64,000 nt of DNA from Kribbella sp. ALI-6-A (lineage in GTDB: Bacteria > Actinomycetota > Actinomycetes > Propionibacteriales > Kribbellaceae): positions 558,001-622,000 of the forward strand of contig NZ_MTQN01000009.1 in assembly GCF_001984195.1 (NCBI RefSeq). The letters run 5' to 3'. Position numbers and translations under genes: made by a program. Numbering within the stretch: position 1 is the stretch's first letter; every line of letters starts with the position of its first letter. This document shows positions 43,267 through 51,989 of the stretch, in pieces. Below the pieces are notes generated by a model that saw only the letters and a program-made list of their open reading frames with translations, did not search any database and was not told where the DNA came from.

Positions 43267-43281
43267 TGGACGCTCCGTCCA
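43267..43281. promoter_or_regulatory. TetR operator copy 2
   Basis: TGGACG-CTC-CGTCCA, a perfect 6-3-6 inverted repeat, 27 bases from copy 1. It is preceded by an AT-rich GAATATAT that may be the -10 region of the MFS or tetR promoter. It ends 22 bases before the tetR ATG. Confidence 0.75.
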
Positions 43282-43303
43282 CTTGTCAAGGTACGATGGC
43301 AGC

Positions 43304-43870
43304 ATGACCACGGATCGCCCGCTTCGCGCGGATGCCCGCCGCAACGCTCTGGCCGTGATCGCGGCTGCCCGCGAGCTGTTCGCCGAAGGAGGGGTGGACG
43401 TGCCGATGGAGGAGATCGGCAAAGCCGCCGGCGTCGGCAAGGGGACGTTGTATCGCCATTTCCCGACCCGCGATCACCTGTTCGCTGCGGTCAGCCGTGA
43501 CCGTTTCGATCGGCTCGCGGCCGAGGCGGAGGCGAGCCTGGCGGAGGCGGGCGATTACCGGGCTGCCTTGATCGCCTGGCTGCGCGACTTCGACCGCAGT
43601 GCTCAGCAGTACCGCGGACTCCGGGGCGTGGTGAGTGCGGGGATCGCGGACGAAGGGTCGGCGATCTTCACCGACTGCGCACAGATGAAAGCGCGTGCCG
43701 GGAGTCTGCTGGAGCGGGCCCAGGAAGCGCGCCTGATCCGCTCCGACATAGACATCACTGAACTGCTGAGCCTGGTGGCCGCCCTGCCTGACCGATTCCG
43801 TGACGCCGACGGCTCGAGCCGGCTGCTGGAGATCGTCATCCGCGGAATCGCGATCGATCCGGGTGACTGA
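43304..43870 (+). CDS. TetR family regulator of the MFS/epoxide hydrolase operon
   Basis: 188 residues. TetR HTH about residues 10-55 with the recognition region GVGKGTLYRHFPTRDHLF. The C-terminal part (SGIADEGSAIF... to LLEIVIRGIAI) belongs to the SACE_7040-like/SbtR-type C-terminal domains. A second in-frame start is at 43283 but M-T-T-D after a spacing from the operator is preferred. It is divergent from the MFS operon, with two copies of one palindrome between. Its ligand is likely to be a compound exported by the MFS protein. Confidence 0.91.
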   Translation: MTTDRPLRADARRNALAVIAAARELFAEGGVDVPMEEIGKAAGVGKGTLYRHFPTRDHLFAAVSRDRFDRLAAEAEASLAEAGDYRAALIAWLRDFDRSAQQYRGLRGVVSAGIADEGSAIFTDCAQMKARAGSLLERAQEARLIRSDIDITELLSLVAALPDRFRDADGSSRLLEIVIRGIAIDPGD

Positions 43871-43880
43871 CGTGTCGGCG

Positions 43881-44906
43881 TCAGAGGTGGTCGGCTTCGA
43901 TGACAGCGGCGGCGAAGTCCGCCGGAGCCTCCTGGGGAAGGTTGTGTCCGACGTCCAGGGTGTGGTGCCGGTACTTGCCGGTGAACATGCTCCGGTACGT
44001 CGAGCCGTCCCCCGGGGCGGTGAACGGGTCGCGGGCCGGGTCGAGGGTGACGGTGGGGACCGTGATGAGCGGCTTGGTCTGCAGGACGTTTTCGTAATGG
44101 TCGTAACGCCTCTCGCCAGGTACAAGGCCCAGACGCCAGCGGTAATTGCCGATCACGATGGCCGGGTAGTCGGGATTCTCGAACGCGGCTGCGGTTCGTT
44201 CGAAGGTGGCGTCGTCGAAGTCCCAGGTGGGTGAGACAACGTCCCAGACCAGCCGCGCCAGGTCGTGCCGGTTCTGCTGGAGGTTCATGGCGAGTTCGCC
44301 GCGCTCGGTGGCGAAGTAGTACTGGTACCACCAGGCATACTCGGACTTCGGCGGCAGCGGGGTCTTCTGCGCCTCGAGGTTGGTGATCAGGTATCCGCTC
44401 ACCGACACCAGTGCCTTGACCCGGTGCGGCCAGAGCGCGGCGATGCAGTCGGCCGTGCGCGAGCCCCAGTCGAAGCCGGCCAGGACGGCCTTCTTGATCC
44501 GCAGGGCGTCCATCAAGGCGATGATGTCGAGGGCGAACGTCGACTGCTGGGCATTGCGGGCGGTACCGGCGGACAGGAAGCGGGTCGTACCGTGACCGCG
44601 CAGGTAGGGCACGATCACCCGGTAGCCCTCGGCGGCGAGCAGCGGGGCGACGTCGACAAAACTGTGGATGTCGTACGGCCAGCCGTGCAGACAGATGACC
44701 ACCGGACCGTGCGCGGGGCCGAGTTCGGCGTAGCCGACATTGAGCAGGCCGGCCTTGACCTGCTTGAGGCCGGTGAAGGATTTGCCGGGATTGCCCGGCA
44801 AGCCGCTGGGGGCCGCGGCAGCAGCGGGACCCCCGAGCCCGGTCATGGAAACCGCGGCGGCGCCCAGGCCAATGGTTTTGCCGAAGGTGCGTCGGTCGAT
44901 CGTCAT
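43881..44906 (-). CDS. Tat-exported alpha/beta hydrolase (epoxide hydrolase / haloalkane dehalogenase-like)
   Basis: 341 residues. A twin-arginine signal (DRRTFGKTIGLGAAA) predicts export. The core has HGWPYDIHSF (74-83), nucleophile Asp146 in GFDWGSR, and His321 in VGHNLPQEAP. Asp instead of Ser as nucleophile, together with DWG, puts it with epoxide hydrolases and haloalkane dehalogenases rather than esterases. It follows the SRPBCC gene in the same direction with a 55-bp gap, so they may be an operon. Acts outside the cytoplasm, unlike the two EHN-type paralogues. Confidence 0.88.
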   Translation of the reverse strand: MTIDRRTFGKTIGLGAAAVSMTGLGGPAAAAAPSGLPGNPGKSFTGLKQVKAGLLNVGYAELGPAHGPVVICLHGWPYDIHSFVDVAPLLAAEGYRVIVPYLRGHGTTRFLSAGTARNAQQSTFALDIIALMDALRIKKAVLAGFDWGSRTADCIAALWPHRVKALVSVSGYLITNLEAQKTPLPPKSEYAWWYQYYFATERGELAMNLQQNRHDLARLVWDVVSPTWDFDDATFERTAAAFENPDYPAIVIGNYRWRLGLVPGERRYDHYENVLQTKPLITVPTVTLDPARDPFTAPGDGSTYRSMFTGKYRHHTLDVGHNLPQEAPADFAAAVIEADHL

Positions 44907-44961
44907 CAGAAACCTTTCGTGAAGTTGGCTGAGTTCGTACTGCGTAGCGCGGCCGGACAGG

Positions 44962-45417
44962 TCACGCCGGCGACAGCTGGTTGCGCTCCTCGATGACCTT
45001 GATCGTGTTCTTGAACGCCTTCTTCAGCACGCCCTGGCCGACGCCTCCGAGCAGCAGCCCGGCGACGCGGCCCTTGAGGTTCTTGCCCTCGCGGACCACC
45101 ACGACGTCCAGTTGCGTCGTGCCGTCGGGCAAAGGGGTGAAGGTGTAGGTGTGGCCCGATCGGCCGCCCCAGAGGTTGGAGTCGACGGTCGTCAGCCTCA
45201 CGCGGCCCCGGTCGGACCAGTCGTAGTGCAGTCGTTCCCAGACGCCGCCCGAGCCCTCGGTGACATCTGCCGTGTCGGTGCCCTTCGCGTGCACCACCAG
45301 GTAGTCGTCGGAGCTGTTGCCGAACAGTTGCTGGCGGCCCGGGCCGAAGTCGGTGAGGCCGGCCAAGAACTGTTCCGGCGTCGCGCTCGTCTTCTCGGAG
45401 AAGTGGATGGTTGTCAT
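44962..45417 (-). CDS. SRPBCC family protein (START/Bet v1-like fold)
   Basis: 151 residues from an ATG with CAGGAGT before it. Pattern of a small SRPBCC protein: MTTIHFSEKTSATPEQFLAGL, WERLHYDWSDRGRVRLTTV, HTYTFTPLPDGTTQLDVVVV and the C-terminal helix GRVAGLLLGGVGQGVLKKAFKNTIK. Such proteins bind hydrophobic ligands. A CCAGGG-N5-CCCTGG palindrome lies 138 bases before the start. The C-terminal helix recurs in a truncated copy at 46273-46410. Likely in an operon with the downstream hydrolase. Confidence 0.83.
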   Translation of the reverse strand: MTTIHFSEKTSATPEQFLAGLTDFGPGRQQLFGNSSDDYLVVHAKGTDTADVTEGSGGVWERLHYDWSDRGRVRLTTVDSNLWGGRSGHTYTFTPLPDGTTQLDVVVVREGKNLKGRVAGLLLGGVGQGVLKKAFKNTIKVIEERNQLSPA

Positions 45418-45555
45418 GGTGACTCCTGTGTTCTTCGGATCGGTGATGCACCGAGACTGCCCGGCCGGCTGCCCCCGCGGAGCCCGTGCCGAACCCTGGG
45501 TCGTCCACGGGCCGAACGCCGTGCCCGGCCTGCGGGACCCCGCGCCGGGCACGGG

Positions 45556-45572
45556 CCAGGGTTCACCCCTGG
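45556..45572. promoter_or_regulatory. Palindrome CCAGGG-N5-CCCTGG, copy A
   Basis: CCAGGG-TTCAC-CCCTGG, perfect 6-5-6, upstream of the SRPBCC gene (minus strand). A further CCCTGG half-site is at 45494-45499. It shares arms with copies B and C but not the spacer. The 365-bp gap 45418-45782 holds copies A and B and no gene that I can see. Confidence 0.65.
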
Positions 45573-45691
45573 AGCGAGGCCAAGGTGGGTGATCGGACGG
45601 TTGTCAGGGGGCGCCGAACGGCATCCGCTGAGACGAAGGAGTGACGATGGTGGACGGTCCGCGACGCGTTCTTCTGTGACCAGGGCGGCAC

Positions 45692-45708
45692 CCAGGGTGA
45701 CTCCCTGG
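45692..45708. promoter_or_regulatory. Palindrome CCAGGG-N5-CCCTGG, copy B
   Basis: CCAGGGTGACTCCCTGG, identical base for base to copy C at 52523-52539, and extended by one C/G pair on each side. The gap to the glyoxalase start codon is 74 bases. GTGACC and GGTCAC flank it as an outer inverted repeat. Confidence 0.75.
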
Positions 45709-45782
45709 GGTCACGGGTCCTCGCGAACGCGATCGTCGGTGACGGATGCCGGACGGTGTCCGCGAACCGCCGAGGAGGGCGC

Positions 45783-46229
45783 ATGGTGGAGTACAAGCTC
45801 GAGGTGCTCGTGCTGCCGGTTGCCGATGTGGACCGGGCCAAGGAGTTCTACCGCCGGATCGGGTTCCGCGAGGACCTCGACCACTGCGACGGGGAGGACT
45901 TCCGGGTCGTGCACTTCACCCCGCCCGGGTCGCAGTGCTCGATCGTCTTCGGCACCGGGATCGGGCACGCCGAGCCGGGGGCGGTGGAGAACGTCTGCTT
46001 CGTCGTCGGCGACATCGAGCAGGCCCGCGCCGACCTGATCGCGCGCGGCGTCGACGTCAGCGAGATCTTCCACGACCGGGGCGGGGTCTTCCCGCACGCC
46101 GGCACCGACCAGCGGGTGCCGGGGCTCTATCCCGGACGCCGGTCGTACGGCTCGTTCGCCGCGTTCAGCGACCCGGACGGCAACAGCTTCCTGCTCCAGG
46201 AAGTGGCCGAGCGACTGCCGGGCCGGTAG
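45783..46229 (+). CDS. Glyoxalase/bleomycin-resistance-fold protein
   Basis: 148 residues. Start at ATG 45783 because GAGGAGG lies just before it; an earlier in-frame start at 45756 has no such site. Vicinal-oxygen-chelate pattern: LVLPVADVDRAKEFYRRIGFREDLD, VENVCFVVGDIEQARADLIARGVDV, RRSYGSFAAFSDPDGNSFLLQEV. Metal-ligand His/Glu residues are present in part. It could be an isomerase, dioxygenase or binding protein. It follows palindrome copy B with the same spacing as the SnoaL operon follows copy C, and precedes the LAL regulator gene. Confidence 0.83.
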   Translation: MVEYKLEVLVLPVADVDRAKEFYRRIGFREDLDHCDGEDFRVVHFTPPGSQCSIVFGTGIGHAEPGAVENVCFVVGDIEQARADLIARGVDVSEIFHDRGGVFPHAGTDQRVPGLYPGRRSYGSFAAFSDPDGNSFLLQEVAERLPGR

Positions 46230-46272
46230 GCGTCCGCGACCCGGGCACCGCCTCGATCCGCACCGGATCGTG

Positions 46273-46410
46273 ATGCGGACCGTCAAGAATCTCTTCGGTA
46301 GGATGGTCGGGTCCCTGCTCGGCATGGTTGCCAAGGGCCCGCTCGACAAGGCGCTGGGCCACACGATCGAGGCGATCAAGACCCGCGGCGCCGGCCGCCT
46401 CGACGCGTGA
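46273..46410 (+). pseudogene. Truncated SRPBCC gene, C-terminal fragment
   Basis: A 45-residue frame, MRTVKNLFGRMVGSLLG..., ends with MVAKGPLDKALGHTIEAIKTRG, which follows the C-terminal helix pattern of the SRPBCC protein at 44962-45417 (about half of residues identical by eye). The same frame upstream reads HRLDPHRIV before the ATG, also SRPBCC-like, but the N-terminal 100 residues are missing. It is probably a relic of a duplicated gene rather than a functional small protein. Confidence 0.5.
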
Positions 46411-46470
46411 GCACAGGGTCGTTGTCCGCACAACCGAGGCCCCCGCCGCACAGCGGGCCGGGAGGTCACC

Positions 46471-49197
46471 GTGGTGAAGAGCGAGAGTCCGGTACTGCGG
46501 GGCCGGCGGCAGGAGTGCGCGGCGCTCGACGACGTGCTCCGCGACCTGCGAGCCGGGCAGAGCCGAGTGCTGGTGCTGCGCGGCGAAGCGGGCGCCGGCA
46601 AGACGGCGCTGCTGGACTACCTGGCCGACGCCGCGCCGGCCGGCCGGACGACCCGCGCCGCCGGCGTGGAGCCGGAGGCGGAGATCGCGTACTCGGCGCT
46701 GCAGCAGCTCTGCTCTCCGTTGCTGGCCCACCTCGACCGGTTGCCGCAACCGCAGCGGGACGCCCTGAGTACGGCGTTCGGGATGAGCCCCGGGCAACCA
46801 CCCGAACCACTGGTGCTCGGGATGGCGGTGCTCGGGCTGCTGGCCGAGGCGGCGGCCGGCGAACCGCTGATCTGCATAGTCGACGACGTGCAGTGGATGG
46901 ACCGGGCGTCCGAAGTCATCCTCACCTTCGTCGCCCGCCGACTGCACGCCGAGTCGGTCGCGCTGGTGCTGGCCGCCCGTACTCCCGGTGACGAGCAGCT
47001 GTTCGGTGGCCTGCCCGAGCTGCGGATCGAGGGCCTGCCCGAGGCCGAGGCGCGGGCGCTGCTCGAGTCCGTTCTGCCGGGACCGATCGAGGACCGGGTC
47101 CGGGAGCGGATCGTCGCCGAGACCCGGGGGAACCCGCTCGCTCTGCTCGAGCTGCCCCGCGGCCTGTCCGCGACGGAACTGGCCTTCGGGTTCGGGCTGC
47201 CTGGATCGGCTCCGTTGGCCGGCCGCCTGGAGGAGAGCTTTCGGCGACGGATCGCGGAACTGCCGTCCGGGAGCCGCCTGGTGCTGCTCACCGCGGCTGT
47301 CGAGCCGGTCGGTGACCTGCCGCTGCTGTGGCGCGCTCTCGACGTACTCGGCGTCGGTCCGGAGGCGGCCGGAGCCGTCGAGGACGCGCGGCTGGTCGAG
47401 TTCGGGGCCACGGTCCGCTTCCGGCACCCGCTGGTGCGTTCGGCGAGCTGGCGTGCTGCTGATGCCGCCGAGCTGCGCGCGGTGCACGGTGCTCTCGCCG
47501 CGGTGACCGACCCGGTGCACGACCCCGACCGTCGTGCCTGGCACCGGGCGCATGCCGCGGTCGGGCCGGACGCGCTGGTCGCCGCCGAGCTGGAGCAGTC
47601 GGCCGACCGGGCACTGGCCCGGGGTGGCCGGGCCGCGGCCGCGGCCTTCCTGCAGCGCGCCGCCGAGCTCACGCCCGATTCGAAGCAGCGCGCTGGACGG
47701 GCGCTGGCGGCGGCGCGCGCTCAGCTGGTCTCGGGTGCCCCCGAACTGGTCCTCGAGCTGTTGGCCGCCGCCGAGCTGGGCCCGCTCGACCCGCCACAGC
47801 GGGCCGAGGCCGACCGGCTCAGAGCCCACTTGGCCTTCGCCCGCAACGACGGGCGGGACGCCGCTCCTGCACTGCTCGAGGTCGCTCGCCGGCTCGAGGA
47901 CCTCGACCCTGGCGCCGCCCGGCAGACCTACCTGGAGGCGATGGGTTCGGCGCTCAACGCCGGTGAGGCCGGCGCCCCCGACCTGCGCCACGCCGCGCAG
48001 GCCGCCGGTGCGCTGCCGATGGGCGAGGACGTCACCAGTTTGCTGCTGCAGGGATTCGTCGCGCGCACCGTGGACGGGTACGCCGCCTCCGTGCCGTGGT
48101 TCGCCCGGGCGCTGGCGATGCCGGCCGAGGAACGCGATCTGGCTCAGCTGTGGCTCGCGGTGCCGGTGGCGTTCGAGGTGTTCGACGACGCAGCGCTGCA
48201 TCGCCTCACCGAGCACGCGGTGCGCTCCGCGCGCGCGACCGGCACGCTGGCGGTCCTGCCGTCGGCGTTGTTCTTCCGCGCCGGTGCGCTGATGTTCGCC
48301 GGCCGGTTCGCCGACGCCTCGGACATGTTCGAGGAGGCCGACGCGCTCGGGCAGACGACCGGGCTCGCACCGCATCCGTCCGCCGCGCTGGCCCTGTTCG
48401 CCCTGCAGGGCAAGGAAGATTTGGTGCACGCCAGGGTGACTGCTATGACGACAGGTGCCGAGGTGGGGGACGCCCGCCGGCTGCTGAGCAACGCGGCGTA
48501 CGGCCGAGCGGTGTTGCACAACGGGCTCGGCAACTACGCGGCGGCCGCGTCGGCGGCTCGCACCGCGGTCGAGCACGAGAACATCGGGTTGTCGATGCTG
48601 GCGGTTCCCGAGTTGGTCGAAGCTGCGGCGCGCAGCGGCAACACCGCGCTGGCTGAGTGGGCCCGGGCACACCTCGAGGAGCGGACCCGCGCAGCCGGTA
48701 CGCCGTGGGCGCTCGGCGTACAGGCCTTGGCCGACGCACTGGCCGGGCCCGCCGAGCAGGCCGACGAGCGGTACCGGGAGGCGATCGCGCATCTGGGCAC
48801 CGGCCGGCTCGCACTCCTGCAGGCCCGTGCGCGCCTGCTGCACGGCGAGTTCTTGCGTCGGGACAATCGCAGAGGAGCGGCTCGCGAGGCTCTTCGGATG
48901 GCGCACGAGGCGCTGGTCGCGATGGGTGCTGACGGGTTCGCCGAGCGGGCCGGCCGCGAGCTGGTGGCCACCGGGGAGACGGTGCGCCGGCGGGCGCCCG
49001 GCCTGCCGGGGGACCTGACCTCACAGGAAACTCAGATCGCGCGGCTCGCGGTCGCGGGCCGGTCCAATCCCGAGATCGGGGCGACGCTGTTCCTGAGTCC
49101 CCGCACCGTTGAGTGGCACCTGCGCAAGGTGTTCATGAAACTGGGCATCACGTCCCGGCGGGAGTTGGGCGCGGTTCTGCTGCAGCAGCCGCGGTGA
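46471..49197 (+). CDS. LAL-type LuxR family regulator (large ATP-binding regulator)
   Basis: 908 residues from a GTG with GGAGG at 46461-46465. N-terminal AAA-like ATPase: Walker A GEAGAGKT (38-45) and Walker B LICIVDDVQW (133-142). A long central region of TPR-like helices follows, and a C-terminal LuxR HTH (about 845-905) begins LTSQETQIARLAVAGRSN and contains FLSPRTVEWHLRKVF. This is the MalT/LAL layout. It sits amid the hydrolase island, so it is the best candidate to bind the CCAGGG-N5-CCCTGG palindromes. Its last 50 bases overlap the convergent MFS gene. Confidence 0.94.
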   Translation: MVKSESPVLRGRRQECAALDDVLRDLRAGQSRVLVLRGEAGAGKTALLDYLADAAPAGRTTRAAGVEPEAEIAYSALQQLCSPLLAHLDRLPQPQRDALSTAFGMSPGQPPEPLVLGMAVLGLLAEAAAGEPLICIVDDVQWMDRASEVILTFVARRLHAESVALVLAARTPGDEQLFGGLPELRIEGLPEAEARALLESVLPGPIEDRVRERIVAETRGNPLALLELPRGLSATELAFGFGLPGSAPLAGRLEESFRRRIAELPSGSRLVLLTAAVEPVGDLPLLWRALDVLGVGPEAAGAVEDARLVEFGATVRFRHPLVRSASWRAADAAELRAVHGALAAVTDPVHDPDRRAWHRAHAAVGPDALVAAELEQSADRALARGGRAAAAAFLQRAAELTPDSKQRAGRALAAARAQLVSGAPELVLELLAAAELGPLDPPQRAEADRLRAHLAFARNDGRDAAPALLEVARRLEDLDPGAARQTYLEAMGSALNAGEAGAPDLRHAAQAAGALPMGEDVTSLLLQGFVARTVDGYAASVPWFARALAMPAEERDLAQLWLAVPVAFEVFDDAALHRLTEHAVRSARATGTLAVLPSALFFRAGALMFAGRFADASDMFEEADALGQTTGLAPHPSAALALFALQGKEDLVHARVTAMTTGAEVGDARRLLSNAAYGRAVLHNGLGNYAAAASAARTAVEHENIGLSMLAVPELVEAAARSGNTALAEWARAHLEERTRAAGTPWALGVQALADALAGPAEQADERYREAIAHLGTGRLALLQARARLLHGEFLRRDNRRGAAREALRMAHEALVAMGADGFAERAGRELVATGETVRRRAPGLPGDLTSQETQIARLAVAGRSNPEIGATLFLSPRTVEWHLRKVFMKLGITSRRELGAVLLQQPR

Positions 49198-50632
49198 CCT
49201 CGTCGCGCTGAGCACGAGTCAGGCGGGCGTTGACCAGCAGCCCGGCGACCACGGCAGCCGCGACCAGGAAGCCGGCCGCCCAGACGTAGGCGGTCCGGAA
49301 GCCGTACACCAGCCCCGCGTTCTGTGCGGCGGACTCGTGCTCTACGAGGTACGCGACCGTGGCGCTCGTCGCGATCGTGTTGAGCAACGCGATGCCGATG
49401 GACCCACCGACCTGCTGGGAGATGTTGATCATCGCGGAGGCCACGCCGGCGTCCTGCGGGCCGACGCCGTACGTCGCGAGGCTGCTGGCCGGCAGCAGGG
49501 CGGCGCCGATCCCCAGACCCAGGCCGGTCTGGCTGAGCAGCACCAAGGGAAAGAACGCTGTGCCGGTGCCGAGCATCACCATCAGGAGCACCGACGCGGC
49601 GGCGACGAGATAGCCGCCGACCATCACGGCCCGGGAGGACAGACGCGTCATCAGCCATGTGCCCAGCACGGAAGCACCGATGACCTGGGCGACAGCCAAT
49701 GGCAGGAAAGCGACTCCGGTCAGGGCTGGTGAGTACCCCTTGACCACCTGCAGGTAGTAGGTCAGGAACAGCGTGACGGCGAAAAGGCTCAGCAGACCCA
49801 GCAGGGCGGACAGGTAGGCGCCGCCCCGGTTGCGTTCGGTCAGGATGCGCAGTGGTAGCAGGGGTTCGCGGGCGCGGGCCTGGACGAGGACGAAGACCGC
49901 CAGGAACACGAGGCCGGCGGCGATCGACCCGAGTGTCAGGGCACTACCCCACCCGTGGCTGTCGGCCAGCGTGAATCCGTAGACCAAGGCGACCAGGCCG
50001 ACGGTCGCGAACACCGTGCCGGGAAGATCCAGCCGGGTGCGGTGCTCGCGGTCGGCGTCCCTCGGCAGGAACAGCACCGAGCCGACGAGCGGCACGAGGC
50101 CGAGCGGGACGTTGACGAACAACGCCCACCGCCAGCTGAAGTACTCGGTCAGCAGACCGCCCAGCAGGAGTCCGATCGCACCTCCGGACGTGGTGATCGC
50201 CGCGAAGACACCGAAGGCCTTGGCCCGGGCCTTGCCGTCCGGGAACGCCAGCGAGATCAGCGACAACGCGGCCGGTGCGAGCAGCGCACCGGAAACGCCC
50301 TGCAGGGCCCGCGCGGTCAGCAGGATCGCAGTGTTCGGTGCGGCCCCTCCCAGAGCGGAGGACAGGATCAGGCCCGCGAGCCCGATCAGGAAAACGCGCT
50401 TGCGGCCGAACAGGTCACCGAGGCGGCCACCGAGCAGCAGCAGGCCACCGAAGATCAGCGTGTACGACGTGAGGACCCACTGCCGGCCGCCGTCGGAGAT
50501 GTGCAGGTCCTGCTGAGCGGAAGGCAGTGCGACGTTGAGAATGGCCCCGTTGAAGACCAGTAGCAGCTGGGCCGTCGAGATGAAGATCAGCGCGAGAGAA
50601 CGGTGGCCGGTGGAAGCGGAGTGAGCGGGCAT
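49148..50632 (-). CDS. MFS exporter, DHA2 type, cassette 2
   Basis: 494 residues, about 14 hydrophobic segments. Motif A GGRLGDLFGRKRVF after helix 2, and TTSGGAIGLLLGG in helix 5, mark an EmrB/QacA-like drug:H+ antiporter. It is the last gene of the minus-strand operon SnoaL-like, epoxide hydrolase, MFS, whereas in cassette 1 the MFS gene is first. The 3' end overlaps the LAL regulator gene on the other strand by 50 bp. Substrate unknown. Confidence 0.92.
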   Translation of the reverse strand: MPAHSASTGHRSLALIFISTAQLLLVFNGAILNVALPSAQQDLHISDGGRQWVLTSYTLIFGGLLLLGGRLGDLFGRKRVFLIGLAGLILSSALGGAAPNTAILLTARALQGVSGALLAPAALSLISLAFPDGKARAKAFGVFAAITTSGGAIGLLLGGLLTEYFSWRWALFVNVPLGLVPLVGSVLFLPRDADREHRTRLDLPGTVFATVGLVALVYGFTLADSHGWGSALTLGSIAAGLVFLAVFVLVQARAREPLLPLRILTERNRGGAYLSALLGLLSLFAVTLFLTYYLQVVKGYSPALTGVAFLPLAVAQVIGASVLGTWLMTRLSSRAVMVGGYLVAAASVLLMVMLGTGTAFFPLVLLSQTGLGLGIGAALLPASSLATYGVGPQDAGVASAMINISQQVGGSIGIALLNTIATSATVAYLVEHESAAQNAGLVYGFRTAYVWAAGFLVAAAVVAGLLVNARLTRAQRDEVTAAAAAEPRPTPAGT

Positions 50633-50726
50633 GAGTGGTCCTACTTTTCGGGACAGGCGGCGTCGTCCGGACAGCCGGCGCCGGGTCCTCGCGGTCGAGC
50701 GCGGACCCGGCGGGTGCCGGAGCGGA

Positions 50727-51959
50727 TCAGCGCAGCGGGCGGAAGGTGTTGCGCAGATCGCCGATCCACGCCTCAGGGTTCTCGTACGGGCCGAAGTGAC
50801 CGCCGTCGGAGTGTGCGTTGACGTTCACCGCGTTGAACGCGGAGCGGGTCGGTCCGTTCTCGAACGCCGCGATCCGCTCCGCGGGGGTCCGCACCCCGGG
50901 CGGGAAGGTGTCGCCGACCAGGAAGGTGAAACCGGCCGGCACTTCGATCAGCGGCTGGCGGTCGTGCGACGGCTGCCAGGGGTGACGTACCGAGTTGCGG
51001 TAGACCCGGATCGACGAGCCCAGCGCCTGGTTGACCCAGTAGACCGTGGCGGCACCCAGGATCGCGTCGCGCGGGAAGACCTTCTCGAAGTCGCCCCACC
51101 GGTCGCTCCAGGTCTTCCACTTGCGCACCAGCCAGGCGAGCATTCCGGCGGGACTGTCGTTGAACCCGTGGGTGATCGACTGCGCGTCCAGCATGTGTAC
51201 GGCGACGTGCGAGACCAGGGTCTCGTTCATGTGCAGCACGTCGTCGCGCAGCCGGCCCGGCTCAGTCGGGACCGCGGCACCTCCGGTGAGATCCCAGAAC
51301 CGGTCGTTCTGGAAGATCCCGGGGGTCATCTCGTGGCCCAGGTGCACGCCGTACAGGTTCTTGGCGTACTTGTGGCCCAGCTGCGTCGTGACCAGCGCGC
51401 CGTAGTCGGCGCCGCCGACGGCGAACTTCTCGTAGCCCAGGACGTCGGTCATCAGCTCGTGGAAGAGGTCGGCCATCTTCCAGTAGTTCAGGTCACCACG
51501 GCCCACCGGCGTGGAGTGGGCGAAGCCCGGCAGATCGGCGACGACGACATCGAACGCGTCGGCGGGGTCGCCGCCGTAGGCCGCGGGGTCGGTCAGCGGA
51601 CCGATCATCGCGTGATAGGACTGCGGCGGCCAGGGCCAGCCGTGCAGCAGGAGCAGCGGGACCGGGTTCGGGCCCTTGCCGGGTTCGTGGATGAACTGGA
51701 TCGGGGTGCCGCCGAGCTCGACGCGGTAGCGGGCGAAGGAGTTGAACTCCTTCTCGACCGCGCGCCAGTCGAAGTCGGTGGCCCAGTACTCAACCAGGGG
51801 CTTGAGGTAGGCCGTACTGAGGCCGTAGTACTCGTCCTCGTTGTCCAGGTCCTGCGCGAACCGCGTCGCCTTCAGGCGGTTCCGCAGGTCGTCGAGCACG
51901 TCCTGGGCGACGTCGATGGTGAACGGCTCGGGCCGGCGGTTCGGGGTGGTCTCGGTCAT
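50727..51959 (-). CDS. Epoxide hydrolase, microsomal-type, copy 2
   Basis: 410 residues. EHN domain with VLDDLRNRLKATRFAQDLDNEDEYYG and WRAVEKEFNSFARY; core with HGWPWPPQS (106-114), nucleophile Asp185 in GGADYGALV, and catalytic His388 in SDGGHFGPYENPEAW. The overall pattern is the same as the epoxide hydrolase at 40137-41357, including the terminal TFRPLR, so the two are paralogues. It lies 30 bp after the SnoaL gene and 94 bp before the MFS gene. Confidence 0.92.
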   Translation of the reverse strand: MTETTPNRRPEPFTIDVAQDVLDDLRNRLKATRFAQDLDNEDEYYGLSTAYLKPLVEYWATDFDWRAVEKEFNSFARYRVELGGTPIQFIHEPGKGPNPVPLLLLHGWPWPPQSYHAMIGPLTDPAAYGGDPADAFDVVVADLPGFAHSTPVGRGDLNYWKMADLFHELMTDVLGYEKFAVGGADYGALVTTQLGHKYAKNLYGVHLGHEMTPGIFQNDRFWDLTGGAAVPTEPGRLRDDVLHMNETLVSHVAVHMLDAQSITHGFNDSPAGMLAWLVRKWKTWSDRWGDFEKVFPRDAILGAATVYWVNQALGSSIRVYRNSVRHPWQPSHDRQPLIEVPAGFTFLVGDTFPPGVRTPAERIAAFENGPTRSAFNAVNVNAHSDGGHFGPYENPEAWIGDLRNTFRPLR

Positions 51960-51989
51960 GACGGTGTGCCTTTCGGATCAGCTGTGGGA

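Noticed and set aside
46165-48906. 913-codon minus-strand open frame opposite the LAL regulator
   Set aside because: Arg/Gly/Gln-rich composition without domains; it is the mirror of the LAL coding sequence.
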